Assembly (NCBI RefSeq): GCF_026015625.1
Contig: NZ_JAPDVG010000001.1
Span: 310,001-374,000, forward strand
Reading direction: 5' to 3'
From: Segatella copri
GTDB taxonomy: Bacteria; Bacteroidota; Bacteroidia; Bacteroidales; Bacteroidaceae
DNA length: 64,000 bases
The notes below the pieces were generated by a model. The model was not told where the DNA came from, made no database searches, and saw only the letters and a list, made by a program, of their open reading frames with translations. The position numbers and the translations under genes are program-made. This document shows, piece after piece, positions 44,541 through 53,299 of the stretch. Numbering within the stretch: position 1 is the stretch's first letter; each line of letters begins with the position of its first letter.

Positions 44541-45521
44541 TTACATATCCCAAGCCACAGCACTCGCACCGAGTACGGCAGCAGAACTACCATCAAGGGT
44601 AGAAACAAGGAATTTAGCCTTACCCTTGAAGGTGCGGAGCACGTGCTCATCATAAGCCTTCTGGATAGGTTTCATGATGAGGTCGCCAGCCTTGGTCAGA
44701 CCACCGAAGAAGACGAAAGCCTCTGGTGAAGAGAAGGCTGCGAAATCAGCACAAGCCTCACCGAGCATCTTGCCGGTAAACTCGTATACACGCAGTGCCA
44801 GCTTGTCGCCCTTGCCTGCAGCAACGCTCACATCATAAGATGTAATATCCTCAGGGTTCATCTCGCGGAGCAATGAAGGCTCATCGCTCTTCTCGAGGAA
44901 CTCGCGTGCTGTGCGAGCCACACCAGTGGCAGAGCAGTAAGCTTCGAGACATCCTGTACGGCCACATCCGCAGGTACGGCCCTCTTTGCCACGTACCATG
45001 GTAACGTGACCCAATTCGCCTGCGAATCCGTCGCAGCCGTAAACCATCTGTCCGTTGATGACGATACCAGAGCCAACGCCTGTACCGAGCGTAACGTCGA
45101 TGAAGTTTTTCATGCCTCTTGCTACACCGTATGTCATCTCGCCGAGCGCAGCAGCGTTGGCATCATTGGTCATACCTACAGGCAAGCCGCCGAGGGCTTT
45201 GCTGAACAAGTCGGCCAATGGTACCACTCCGTCGTGTGCCCAAGGAAGATTTGGAGCGAATTCAATGGTTCCATTATAATAGTTTGCGTTTGGCGCACCG
45301 ATACCCATTGCCTTAATCTTGTCAATCCCGCCTACCGTATCAATGATAGGCTGGAGAGCTTCTACGGCTGCCTTTACATAGTCTTCAACTTTTCCGTAAC
45401 CGCCTGTCTTGATGGCAGTTGTTGCTTTGATCTCTCCGCGAGCATCTACGATGCCGAAAACTGAATTTGTACCGCCGAGGTCAAGGCCTATTACGTACGG
45501 TTTAAGTGTATTATCTGTCAT
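44541..45521 (-). CDS. ROK-family glucokinase
   Basis: 326 residues. The ATP-binding start IGLDLGGTNSVFGIVD, the sugar-binding GELGHVTMVRGKEGRTCGCGRTGCLEAYCS with the ROK zinc motif CxCGxxGCxE, and NDANAAALGEM with the catalytic Asp are all present. ROK kinases phosphorylate glucose or related hexoses in the cytoplasm. With no DNA-binding domain it is a kinase, not a repressor. Closely related Bacteroidota proteins are glucokinases; the sugar is not proven here. It is a single-gene unit with its own promoter. Confidence 0.9.
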   Translation of the reverse strand: MTDNTLKPYVIGLDLGGTNSVFGIVDARGEIKATTAIKTGGYGKVEDYVKAAVEALQPIIDTVGGIDKIKAMGIGAPNANYYNGTIEFAPNLPWAHDGVVPLADLFSKALGGLPVGMTNDANAAALGEMTYGVARGMKNFIDVTLGTGVGSGIVINGQMVYGCDGFAGELGHVTMVRGKEGRTCGCGRTGCLEAYCSATGVARTAREFLEKSDEPSLLREMNPEDITSYDVSVAAGKGDKLALRVYEFTGKMLGEACADFAAFSSPEAFVFFGGLTKAGDLIMKPIQKAYDEHVLRTFKGKAKFLVSTLDGSSAAVLGASAVAWDM

Positions 45522-45562
45522 GTTAATTATTTAAAATTAGTTAGAATTATTTTATTTCTCGG

Positions 45563-45570
45563 CAAAGATA
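45563..45570 (-). promoter_or_regulatory. -7 element of the glucokinase promoter
   Basis: Minus strand reads TATCTTTG, 42 bases before the start codon. Confidence 0.55.
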
Positions 45571-45696
45571 CTGAAAACTTTTGAATCTCGTTTATTTTTA
45601 AATATAAAAAATTTTAATTTTCTTTTTTTCTGCTAGACGATTTGCTGTCCGAAGTTTCTCTGTTGCCCTAAATCCTGTTTATATTCATGCAGAACA

Positions 45697-45720
45697 TCCG
45701 CGTAATCCGTGTAATCCGTG
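45697..45720 (+). repeat. Short tandem repeat of 9 bp
   Basis: TCCGCGTAA, TCCGTGTAA and TCCGTG in tandem, in the 309-base gap between glucokinase and the LysE gene. The rest of this gap is AT-rich with the two promoters and no gene. Confidence 0.6.
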
Positions 45721-45792
45721 CCCGAAAATATAAAAAACGGATATAAAATGAACTTTTAGGCGAAAAAATTGTGCTTTGTGCCCAAAATTTTG

Positions 45793-45800
45793 TAACTTTG
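45793..45800 (+). promoter_or_regulatory. -7 element of the LysE-family gene
   Basis: TAACTTTG, 31 bases before the start at 45831. TTG at 45769-45771 gives a spacer of about 21 bases. Confidence 0.6.
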
Positions 45801-45830
45801 CCGACTGTTAGAAATTGTAACGATACTAAG

Positions 45831-46508
45831 ATGAATTTAGCATTTCCAATTGAGATAAACATCCTTGACTTCATATTCAAAGGAATTGTCATCGGTGTTC
45901 TTGCCTCAGCCCCTATGGGTCCGGTAGGCATCCTTTGCATCCAGCGTACACTCAACAAGGGTCGCTGGTATGGGTTTGTAACAGGTGTGGGTGCCGCATG
46001 CAGCGACATTGTATATGCTCTGTTTACAGGCTTGGGCATGAGTTTTGTGATGGATTTTGTGAGCAACTCCGAGAACAAGTTCTATCTTCAGATTTTCGGC
46101 AGTCTGATGCTCCTCGTATTCGGAATCTACTGCTTCAAGAGCGATCCGATGAAGAACATGCACAAGTCGAGCAACAAGCAGGGTACCCTGATGCACAATG
46201 GCATCACGGCGTTCCTCGTAACACTCTCCAATCCGCTCATCGTGTTCCTCTTCATGGCCACCTTCGCGCAGTTTGCTTTCGTCGTACCGGATATGCCGGT
46301 AGAAATGGGAGTAGGGTATCTCAGCATCGTCTTCGGAGCCCTGCTGTGGTGGTTCGGACTCACCTGGCTCGTCGACAAGATTAGGAATAAGTTTGATACC
46401 AACGGCATCGTCATTATCAATAAGGTAATAGGCAGCGTGGTCATCATCTTCTCCATCATCGCTCTCTTCGGCACGATTTTCAATCTGTATCATCTGCCGG
46501 AATTTTAA
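45831..46508 (+). CDS. LysE-family exporter
   Basis: 225 residues when started at MNLAFPIEINILDFIFKG, placed just downstream of the promoter; the longer frame starts before the likely transcript start. Six membrane helices are seen. The family motif GVLASAPMGPVGILCIQRTLNKGRWYGFVTGVGAACSDIVYA in helices 1-2 matches LysE/RhtB exporters (G..xPGP). LysE-type proteins export amino acids or related small molecules across the inner membrane. Substrate unknown. Confidence 0.88.
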   Translation: MNLAFPIEINILDFIFKGIVIGVLASAPMGPVGILCIQRTLNKGRWYGFVTGVGAACSDIVYALFTGLGMSFVMDFVSNSENKFYLQIFGSLMLLVFGIYCFKSDPMKNMHKSSNKQGTLMHNGITAFLVTLSNPLIVFLFMATFAQFAFVVPDMPVEMGVGYLSIVFGALLWWFGLTWLVDKIRNKFDTNGIVIINKVIGSVVIIFSIIALFGTIFNLYHLPEF

Positions 46509-46590
46509 AAGTCCTTAAACAGGTTTTTAAACACCCCTTCAATCAGAAGAAGGCAAAGCATAAAGTTCAAAAGTTAACAGTTCAAAGTTT

Positions 46591-47145
46591 ATGTTTGTAG
46601 CACAAGAATTAAGAAAGAAAAGTATCGCAGAATACTTATTATATATGTGGCAGATTGAGGACATCATCCGAGCTTACGGATGCTCGCTGCCTGTCATCAA
46701 AAAGAATTATGTAGACCGGTTCGACTTTACACCCGAGCAGCGCGAGGAAGAACTCGACTGGTTTGGCAACCTGATTCGCATGATGAACGAGGAGGGAAAG
46801 CGCGAGGGAGGACACCTTAATATTAATAAGGTGATACTGAAGGACGTCATTGATCTGCACGGCATGCTGCTGCAGAGCACCAAGTTTCCTATCTACAATG
46901 CCGAATATTACAAGGTGCTGCCTTTCATCGTAGAGCTGCGCCAGCGGGGCGACAAGGATCTCAACGAGATTGAAACCTGCCTCGATGCTCTCTATGGTGT
47001 GATGATGCTGCGCCTGCAGAAGAAGGAAATTACGCCCGAAACCGAAAGGGCCATCAAGGAGATAACCGTTTTCATAGGTCTGCTCAGCGATTATTACATC
47101 AAAGACCGAACCGAGGGACTCAAGTTTGATGATGACGACATGTAG
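46591..47145 (+). CDS. DUF4924-family protein
   Basis: 184 residues, cytoplasmic and mostly helical. The start MFVAQELRKKSIAEYLLYMWQIEDIIRAYG and the segment ITPETERAIKEITVFIGLLSDYYIKD are typical of DUF4924, a family confined to Bacteroidota and often near prfC or translation genes. No catalytic motif is visible and its function is not known. prfC follows 58 bases later in the same direction. Confidence 0.85.
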   Translation: MFVAQELRKKSIAEYLLYMWQIEDIIRAYGCSLPVIKKNYVDRFDFTPEQREEELDWFGNLIRMMNEEGKREGGHLNINKVILKDVIDLHGMLLQSTKFPIYNAEYYKVLPFIVELRQRGDKDLNEIETCLDALYGVMMLRLQKKEITPETERAIKEITVFIGLLSDYYIKDRTEGLKFDDDDM

Positions 47146-47203
47146 GGATTAGTTATTAGTGATTACTTTTTAAGAATATACATTATTATATATTTACAAC
47201 AGG

Positions 47204-48790
47204 ATGAACGAAATAGAAAGAAGAAGAACATTTGCCATTATCTCTCACCCGGATGCTGGTAAGACAACATTGACCGAGAAGTTTCTGCTTTTCGGTGGAC
47301 AGATTCAGGTGGCAGGTGCTGTAAAGAATAACAAGATTCGCAAAACTGCGACTTCTGACTGGATGGATATTGAGAAACAGCGTGGTATCTCGGTATCTAC
47401 ATCTGTAATGGAATTTGATTATCTCCCTGCCGGACAGGAGGGAGAACCTTATAAGGTGAATATCCTGGATACTCCAGGTCACCAGGACTTCTGCGAGGAT
47501 ACCTACCGCACACTTACAGCCGTAGATTCAGCCATCATCGTGGTTGACTCTGCCAAGGGTGTGGAGGCACAGACCCGTAAACTCATGGAGGTGTGCCGCA
47601 TGAGAAATACCCCGGTAATCATCTTCATCAACAAGATGGACCGTGAGGGACGCGACCCGTTTGATGTGCTTGACGAGTTGGAAGAAGAGCTCAAAATCAA
47701 GGTTCGCCCGCTGAGTTGGCCTATCGGTCAGGGCGCCCGTTTCAAGGGTGTTTACAACATCTACGAGCATCAGCTGAACCTCTTTACCCCTAACAAACAG
47801 CGAGTTACCGAGAAGGTAGAGGTAGACATCCAAAGTTCAGAACTCGACGAGCGGGTTGGTGAACGTGAGGCTGCACAACTGCGTGAGGAACTGGAACTGG
47901 TAGATGGTGTTTACCCTAAGTTTGAGGAAGAAACCTACCGTTCGGCCGAAGTAGCACCTGTGTTCTTCGGTTCGGCACTGAACAATTTTGGTGTTCAGGA
48001 ACTCCTCGACTGTTTTGTTCATATTGCTCCATCTCCTAGACCCACCCAGGCAGATGAGCGACTGGTGAAGCCTGAAGAACCTAAGTTCAGTGGTTTCATC
48101 TTCAAAATTACAGCCAATATTGATCCAAACCACCGCTCCTGCATCGCTTTCTGTAAGATATGCTCGGGCAAATTTGTGAGAAATCAGCCATATTACCACG
48201 TGCGCTTGGATAAGAACGTGCGTTTCTCTTCGCCTACCCAGTTCATGGCACAGCGCAAGAGTACCATTGACGAGGCTTATCCGGGTGACATTGTAGGTTT
48301 GCCAGACAACGGTATTTTCAAGATAGGAGATACGTTGACGGAGGGAGAGAAGATGCATTTTCGCGGTTTGCCAAGCTTCTCTCCACTCCTTTTCAAGTAC
48401 ATCGAGAATGATGACCCGATGAAGAGCAAGCAGTTCCAGAAGGGATTGGAGCAGCTCATGAACGAGGGTGTGGCGCAGCTCTTCGTCAACCAGTTCAACG
48501 GCCGCCGCATCGTGGGCACGGTTGGTCAGCTGCAGTTCGAGGTTATCCAGTACCGCCTGGAGAACGAGTACAACGCCAAGTGCCGCTGGGAGCCCGTGCA
48601 TCTTCACAAGGCTTGCTGGATAGAGGCAGATGACGAGAAGGAACTCGAGAACTTCAAGAAGCGCAAGTACCAGTACATGGCCAAGGATATTGAGGGGCGC
48701 GATGTCTTTCTTGCCGATTCGGGCTACGTGTTGAGCATGGCGCAGCAGGATTTTGAACACATCAAGTTCCATTTCACATCGGAATTCTAA
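47204..48790 (+). CDS. prfC: Peptide chain release factor 3
   Basis: 528 residues, as usual for RF3. GTPase motifs: SHPDAGKTT (G1), the [12 protein letters not shown] switch I, DTPGHQDF (G3), NKMDRE (G4). It is followed by the EF-Tu-like domain 2 and the RF3 C-terminal domain ([36 protein letters not shown]). RF3 uses GTP to recycle RF1 and RF2 from the ribosome after termination. Confidence 0.97.
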   Translation: MNEIERRRTFAIISHPDAGKTTLTEKFLLFGGQIQVAGAVKNNKIRKTATSDWMDIEKQRGISVSTSVMEFDYLPAGQEGEPYKVNILDTPGHQDFCEDTYRTLTAVDSAIIVVDSAKGVEAQTRKLMEVCRMRNTPVIIFINKMDREGRDPFDVLDELEEELKIKVRPLSWPIGQGARFKGVYNIYEHQLNLFTPNKQRVTEKVEVDIQSSELDERVGEREAAQLREELELVDGVYPKFEEETYRSAEVAPVFFGSALNNFGVQELLDCFVHIAPSPRPTQADERLVKPEEPKFSGFIFKITANIDPNHRSCIAFCKICSGKFVRNQPYYHVRLDKNVRFSSPTQFMAQRKSTIDEAYPGDIVGLPDNGIFKIGDTLTEGEKMHFRGLPSFSPLLFKYIENDDPMKSKQFQKGLEQLMNEGVAQLFVNQFNGRRIVGTVGQLQFEVIQYRLENEYNAKCRWEPVHLHKACWIEADDEKELENFKKRKYQYMAKDIEGRDVFLADSGYVLSMAQQDFEHIKFHFTSEF

Positions 48791-48805
48791 ATCAATGTAA
48801 AAAAG

Positions 48806-50620
48806 ATGGATGAAGAAATTCTAGATTACAACGGGCAGAAAGAGGGATGGGTCAGTAAGATGGTGGATTGGCAGAAAAAACATATTTCTGACCGCCAGAT
48901 GACCCTTATCCTGGCTTTTATCATCGGCCTTCTGGCGTCGGTGGCAGGATATTTCCTGCACGGCATTGTGCACGAAATACAGTTGCTGCTCACTTCGGGA
49001 TTTAACAAGGGCACCTATAACCTGCTCTTCCTGCTCTTCCCGATTGTGGGCATTTACCTCACCATGCTCTTTATTAAATATGTGGTCAGAGATAATATTT
49101 CCCACGGTATCACCCGTGTGCTTTACGCCATCTCTACCAAAAATTCCAAGCTCAAGGCCCACAACTGCTGGTCATCGGTGGTGGCATCAGGTATCACCAT
49201 CGGTTTCGGTGGTTCCGTGGGAGCCGAGGCTCCTATTGTGCTCACGGGTTCGGCCATCGGCTCAAACCTGGGACAAATCTTCCGCATGGACAAGAAAACC
49301 ATGATTCTGCTGGTGGGCTGTGGCGCCTCTGCAGCCATTGCTGGAATCTTTAAGGCGCCTATTGCCGGACTCGTGTTTACGCTTGAGGTGCTGATGGTAG
49401 ACTTGAGCATGGCTTCCTTGCTGCCTATCCTTATCAGTTGTGTAACAGCTACTTGCTTTACCTACATCCTGATGGGCTCCAAGAGCCTTTTCGATTTTAC
49501 GCTTACCAATCCGTGGGCGCTCGACCGCGTGCCTGCCTGCTTGTTATTGGGCATCTTTTGCGGTTTGGTGAGCCTTTATTTCATGCGCACCATGTCGGCA
49601 TGCGAGGGCTTCTTTGCCAAGCTTTCGCCTTATCCATACGTAAAGCTGCTGTTTGGCGGACTGATTCTGAGTTCGCTCATCTTCCTCTTCCCTTCGCTCT
49701 ATGGCGAAGGCTATACGGCAGTCAACGTGCTGCTGAAGGGACAGAATGTGGAAGACTGGGGGCAGGTGATGAGCCGTTCGCTCTTCTACGGGCACAACCA
49801 GCTGCTCATCCTCTATATCGCCTTGGTAACCTTTACCAAGGTTTTTGCCACCTCGGCCACCAATGGTAGTGGCGGATGCGGTGGTACCTTTGCTCCTTCG
49901 CTCATTATCGGAGGTTTTGCCGGTTTCCTCTTTGCGCGCCTTTGGAATGTGAATCAGGTAGGTGTCTATGTTCCTGAGCAGAACTTTACACTGATGGGGA
50001 TGGCGGGCCTCATTACGGGCGTGATGCATGCACCGCTTACGGGCATCTTCCTCATCGCCGAACTCACGGGCGGCTACCAGCTCTTCATGCCGCTGATGAT
50101 AGTGTGCATCTCTTCGCTGCTCACCATCAGCATCTTCGAGAGTCACAGCATCTACGCCCTGCGTCTGGCTAGAGAGGGCAAGCTGCTCACCCACCATATT
50201 GACAAGGCTGCGCTCACCCTGCTGGGCATGCAGGATATCATTGAGAAAGACTATCATCCAGTAGGTTCGGATCTGCCGATGAGCAAGCTGGTGAGTGAGA
50301 TAAGTCGCAGTAACAACAACTTTCTGCCTGTTTTGGATCAGGCGGGTGTGCTGTTGGGAGTAATAGATATTACGAAGATTCGCCACATCATCTTCCGCAC
50401 CGAACTGTATCAGCATTTCACCGTGCGTCAGCTGATGATGCAGCCTGCTGCCGTTCTTACCGAACATGACAGTATGGACGAGGTGATGCAGAAATTTGAT
50501 AAAACCGATGCCGCCCAACTGCCAGTGGTTGATGTGGCAGGCGTACTTAAGGGTTACATCAGCCGTACTAGAATCTATTCCATGTACAGGCAGATTGTAG
50601 CGGATATGTCGGCAGAGTAG
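48806..50620 (+). CDS. CLC-family chloride channel or transporter with CBS domains
   Basis: 604 residues. Ten or more membrane segments in about 30-440. CLC selectivity motifs: GFGGSVGAEAPIVLTGSAIGS, with the gating Glu position occupied, KAPIAGLVFTLEV, and GSGGCGGTFAPSLIIG. The Glu suggests a proton-coupled exchanger or gated channel. Two CBS domains occupy about 465-600 (HPVGSDLPMSKLVSEISRSNNNFLPVLDQAGVLLGVIDI; AAVLTEHDSMDEVMQKFDKTDAAQLPVVDVAGVLKGYI), likely sensing nucleotides. It is located in the inner membrane, 15 bases after prfC. Confidence 0.93.
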   Translation: MDEEILDYNGQKEGWVSKMVDWQKKHISDRQMTLILAFIIGLLASVAGYFLHGIVHEIQLLLTSGFNKGTYNLLFLLFPIVGIYLTMLFIKYVVRDNISHGITRVLYAISTKNSKLKAHNCWSSVVASGITIGFGGSVGAEAPIVLTGSAIGSNLGQIFRMDKKTMILLVGCGASAAIAGIFKAPIAGLVFTLEVLMVDLSMASLLPILISCVTATCFTYILMGSKSLFDFTLTNPWALDRVPACLLLGIFCGLVSLYFMRTMSACEGFFAKLSPYPYVKLLFGGLILSSLIFLFPSLYGEGYTAVNVLLKGQNVEDWGQVMSRSLFYGHNQLLILYIALVTFTKVFATSATNGSGGCGGTFAPSLIIGGFAGFLFARLWNVNQVGVYVPEQNFTLMGMAGLITGVMHAPLTGIFLIAELTGGYQLFMPLMIVCISSLLTISIFESHSIYALRLAREGKLLTHHIDKAALTLLGMQDIIEKDYHPVGSDLPMSKLVSEISRSNNNFLPVLDQAGVLLGVIDITKIRHIIFRTELYQHFTVRQLMMQPAAVLTEHDSMDEVMQKFDKTDAAQLPVVDVAGVLKGYISRTRIYSMYRQIVADMSAE

Positions 50621-50627
50621 GAGTTTT

Positions 50628-50673
50628 AAGTGAAGAGTGAAGAACGATGAGTGAAGCATTCAACGGCTTTGCT
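50628..50673 (+). repeat. Dispersed intergenic repeat family B, copy 1
   Basis: AAGTGAAGAGTGAAGAACGA (50628-50647), then GTGAAGCATTCAACGGCTTT. The complement of 54148-54194 has the same blocks. It sits between the CLC gene and fmt and includes a false upstream start for fmt. Confidence 0.75.
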
Positions 50674-50700
50674 GGTTTTATTTTAAAATATTACTGTTTT

Positions 50701-51795
50701 ATGGAGAAGAAGGATTTGAGAATTGTTTTCATGGGAACACCGGAGTTTGCGGTAGAATCCCTCAAGTGCCTGGTAGAGGGCGGTTATAACGTGGTGGCTG
50801 TGGTTACCCAGCCTGATAAACCGGTGGGCAGACATCAGGATACGCTGCAACCTTCGCAGGTTAAGCAATATGCCGTAGAGCATGGTTTACCGGTGCTGCA
50901 GCCTGTAAAGATGAAGGACCCTGACTTTGTGGAGCAGTTGCGTTCTTATCAGGCTGACTTGCAGGTGGTAGTTGCTTTCCGCATGCTGCCAGAGGTGGTT
51001 TGGGCGATGCCGAAATATGGTACATTTAATGTACATGCAGCCCTCCTTCCGCAGTATCGCGGTGCGGCGCCTATCAACTGGGCAGTGATTAATGGCGAGA
51101 AGGAGACGGGTGTTACCACCTTCTTCCTCGACCACGATATTGATACCGGTCGCATCATCCTGCAGAAACGTTTTCCTATTCCGGAGACGGCAAATGTGGA
51201 GTATGTTTATGACGGGTTGATGCATCTTGGTGCTGAATTGGCGCTGGAAACCATTGATGCGCTCATCGCTGCCGATGGCAATATCGGTTCCATTCCTCAG
51301 AGCGAAATGATAGGACAGGGTGCCGAACTTAAGCCGGCTCCGAAAATCTTCAAGGATACTTGCCGCATCGACTTCCACAAGCCTGCCAAGCAGGTGTATG
51401 ATTTCATCCGCGGTCTTTCTCCATACCCTGGTGCATGGACTGAAATTAAGAAGAAGGAGACAGTAGTATTCTTTGACGATCCTAAGGGCGATGATGATTA
51501 CGTGAGGTTCCCTGAGCCTACTGCTCATCCATCCCATAAGCAGAGTACACAGAAAATTCAGGTACTTAAGATATTTTCTACCCGTCTTTCATGTATGAAG
51601 CGTGGTGATGCGCCTGTGGGATCGCTCCGCGTTGAGGGGAAGTCGTTACAAGTAGCCTGCCTTGACGAATGGCTCATTATTCAGGAGTTGCAGCTCAGTG
51701 GCAAGAAACGCATGGATGCTTCTGCTTTTCTCAATGGTATGAAGGACATAGCTTATTATGAGTGTTTGAAGAAAGATGTTAGTGACGATTTTTAA
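50701..51795 (+). CDS. fmt: Methionyl-tRNA formyltransferase
   Basis: 364 residues when started at MEKKDLRIVFMGTPEFAVESL. An upstream in-frame ATG at 50647 lies inside a dispersed repeat and adds untypical residues. Catalytic motifs: FNVHAALLPQYRGAAPINWAVINGEKETGVTTFFLDHDIDTG, with the Asn, His and Asp of the formyltransferase site. The C-terminal OB-type domain contains a low-complexity insert (about 250-285, DDPKGDDDYVRFPEPTAHPSHKQSTQK) that makes it longer than most relatives. It formylates initiator Met-tRNA. Confidence 0.95.
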   Translation: MEKKDLRIVFMGTPEFAVESLKCLVEGGYNVVAVVTQPDKPVGRHQDTLQPSQVKQYAVEHGLPVLQPVKMKDPDFVEQLRSYQADLQVVVAFRMLPEVVWAMPKYGTFNVHAALLPQYRGAAPINWAVINGEKETGVTTFFLDHDIDTGRIILQKRFPIPETANVEYVYDGLMHLGAELALETIDALIAADGNIGSIPQSEMIGQGAELKPAPKIFKDTCRIDFHKPAKQVYDFIRGLSPYPGAWTEIKKKETVVFFDDPKGDDDYVRFPEPTAHPSHKQSTQKIQVLKIFSTRLSCMKRGDAPVGSLRVEGKSLQVACLDEWLIIQELQLSGKKRMDASAFLNGMKDIAYYECLKKDVSDDF

Positions 51796-51832
51796 GATTC
51801 AAAAGATTTTTGATTTTTAGTTTTATAGTATT

Positions 51833-52405
51833 ATGACTGTAGATGAAGACATCAAGCGTGCTGTAGAGTGCATGCGAAAGGGTGGAGTGATACTCTATCC
51901 TACAGATACCGTATGGGGCATAGGATGCGACGCCACCAACCCTGAAGCGGTAAAGAAAGTTTATGAAATAAAGAAACGTGACGATTCTAAGGCGCTTATC
52001 TGCCTGATTGATTCTGCTGACCGCATGGCGCGTTATTTCCGCAATGTGCCACAGGTGGCATGGGATTTCATCGATGCTGCCATGCCTGTAAAGCCTACTA
52101 CGGTTATTCTTGATGATGCGAGTGGTGTGGCTAATAATCTGGTAGCAGAGGATGGAAGTCTGGCGATGCGTATAACCTATGAGCCTTTCTCCAAACAACT
52201 CTGTTACCGTTTTCAGAAGCCTATTGTAAGTACAAGTGCTAATGTGAGTGGTGAGCCTGCTGCACAGAATTATCGCGACATCTCCGAGGAAATCCTCAAT
52301 GCTGTAGATTATGTTTGCTGGAGCCGTCGTCAGGAGCATAAACCTCATCAGCCTTCCAGCATCGTTAAGATTGCTAAGGATGGTGAAGTGAAAGTAATCA
52401 GATAA
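51833..52405 (+). CDS. Sua5/YciO/YrdC family threonylcarbamoyl-AMP synthase
   Basis: 190 residues, the single YrdC-like domain. ILYPTDTVWGIGCDATNPEAVKKVYEIKKRDDSKALICLI is the ATP/threonine-binding start, PGP-type region KPTTVILD, and RITYEPFSKQL, STSANVSGEPA and SSIVKI the nucleotide-binding parts. It makes L-threonylcarbamoyl-adenylate for the t6A modification of ANN-decoding tRNAs. Lacks the extra C-terminal Sua5 domain, so it is of the TsaC type. Confidence 0.92.
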   Translation: MTVDEDIKRAVECMRKGGVILYPTDTVWGIGCDATNPEAVKKVYEIKKRDDSKALICLIDSADRMARYFRNVPQVAWDFIDAAMPVKPTTVILDDASGVANNLVAEDGSLAMRITYEPFSKQLCYRFQKPIVSTSANVSGEPAAQNYRDISEEILNAVDYVCWSRRQEHKPHQPSSIVKIAKDGEVKVIR

Positions 52406-52430
52406 GTTTTCAATTCATCCTTATATGAAA

Positions 52431-52472
52431 TGCCTGCTAGAGGGATATTTTCTTCCCTTAGCAGGCTTTTTT
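52431..52472 (+). terminator. Terminator after the TsaC-type gene
   Basis: Stem TGCCTGCTA/TAGCAGGC with an inner AGGGA/TCCCT pair, then TTTTTT. Confidence 0.88.
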
Positions 52473-52567
52473 GTATGTTTTCAGTCTATAATATACTTAA
52501 AGAAGTACTATTGCAATTCGTTTATATGACAAAAAAGAATTTCCGCTCAATACGGATATATAACAAG

Positions 52568-52598
52568 AAACCCTGCAAGAAAGAATCTTGCAGGGTTT
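52568..52598 (-). terminator. Terminator of the tRNA-His pair
   Basis: Perfect 12-bp stem AAACCCTGCAAG/CTTGCAGGGTTT just after the second tRNA on the minus strand, followed by TTCTTGTTAT. Confidence 0.8.
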
Positions 52599-52604
52599 AT
52601 CTTG

Positions 52605-52678
52605 GGTGGAAGGTGGGACTCGAACCCACGACATTCAGAACCACAATCTGACGCTCTAACCAACTGAACTACGTCCAC
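52605..52678 (-). tRNA. tRNA-His (anticodon GTG), second copy in transcript order
   Basis: Cloverleaf: acceptor GTGGACG/CTTCCAC (one mismatch), D-arm GTTC...GAGC, anticodon stem TCAGA/TCTGA with loop TTGTGGT, T-arm GTGGG-TTCGAGT-CCCAC, discriminator C73, and a G before position 1 as expected for tRNA-His. The CCA end is not encoded. Identical to the copy at 52715-52788. Confidence 0.95.
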
Positions 52679-52714
52679 CATATTGGTTATGTTTTGCTTT
52701 TTCAAAAATAGTTG

Positions 52715-52788
52715 GGTGGAAGGTGGGACTCGAACCCACGACATTCAGAACCACAATCTGACGCTCTAACCAACTGAACTACGTCCAC
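52715..52788 (-). tRNA. tRNA-His (anticodon GTG), first copy in transcript order
   Basis: Same 74-base sequence as 52605-52678, with 36 bases between the two. Both are transcribed leftward from the promoter at 52810-52841. Confidence 0.95.
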
Positions 52789-52809
52789 CATATTCTTGTT
52801 AAGCGGGTG

Positions 52810-52841
52810 CAAAGGTACGAAAAAAAAATGGTTCTACCAAA
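52810..52841 (-). promoter_or_regulatory. Promoter of the tRNA-His pair
   Basis: Minus strand: TTTG (complement of 52838-52841), 20 bases, then TACCTTTG (complement of 52810-52817), an exact match to the phylum consensus. Confidence 0.7.
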
Positions 52842-52853
52842 TTTTTTCGTACC
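52814..52853. terminator. Hairpin after secG overlapping the tRNA promoter
   Basis: Perfect 12-bp stem GGTACGAAAAAA (52814-52825) with TTTTTTCGTACC (52842-52853). On the minus strand it follows secG by 15 bases and is the likely secG terminator, although it also contains the -7 box of the tRNA promoter. Confidence 0.55.
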
Positions 52854-52867
52854 TTTTTTCTTATTTT

Positions 52868-53263
52868 TTATTTTGCAGGGCTTGTTGGAACAACTGGAGC
52901 TGCCTTCTGGGCATCTGCACCAGCTGCAGGAACAGCCTTCTGAGCACCTGCTGCTGCATCCTTGCTAGCACCTGGCATAGCAGGAAGAGCGGTCTGCTCC
53001 TGAGTGGCTCCCTCCAAAACACTGCTTTCGCCAGCTGCCTGAGGGGCTACATAAGCACATGCCACGCTGATGACAACCAAGGCTGCAGCGAGGCCCCATG
53101 TTAATTTCTCAACAATGTCAGTGGTCTTGCGAACACCCATGATTGAGTTGGTTGAAGAGAAGTTACTTGCAAGTCCACCTCCCTTTGATTCCTGGATGAG
53201 CACGATGAAAATCATCAGGATAGCTACCAGGACGATTAATACTACTAATAATGTGTAAGCCAT
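52868..53263 (-). CDS. secG: Preprotein translocase subunit SecG
   Basis: 131 residues. Two membrane helices (about 3-22 and 55-77) flank the conserved loop LIQESKGGGLASNFSSTNSIMGVRKTTDIVEKLTW, the SecG signature. The C-terminal tail of about 50 residues is rich in Ala, Pro and Lys, longer than in E. coli, as seen in other Bacteroidota. It forms part of the SecYEG channel and aids protein export. Last gene of the cluster starting at 56043. Confidence 0.95.
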   Translation of the reverse strand: MAYTLLVVLIVLVAILMIFIVLIQESKGGGLASNFSSTNSIMGVRKTTDIVEKLTWGLAAALVVISVACAYVAPQAAGESSVLEGATQEQTALPAMPGASKDAAAGAQKAVPAAGADAQKAAPVVPTSPAK

Positions 53264-53299
53264 TTTTTAAAACTAGTTTTATTTATTTATTATTCTTCT

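Noticed and set aside
47837..48772. 311-codon minus-strand frame opposite prfC
   Set aside because: Shadow of the prfC reading frame; no start context or family pattern.
49544..50659. 371-codon minus-strand frame opposite the CLC gene
   Set aside because: His/Gln-rich translation typical of an antisense frame, no known domain.
50647..50700. Upstream start for fmt
   Set aside because: The extra 18 codons lie in a dispersed repeat and do not look like formyltransferase sequence.
52605..52788. Unusual duplication of tRNA-His
   Set aside because: Tandem identical tRNA genes are common and need no special explanation.
52814..52853. Novel regulatory hairpin at the tRNA promoter
   Set aside because: The simplest reading is a secG terminator made of an A/T stem that happens to share bases with the -7 box.
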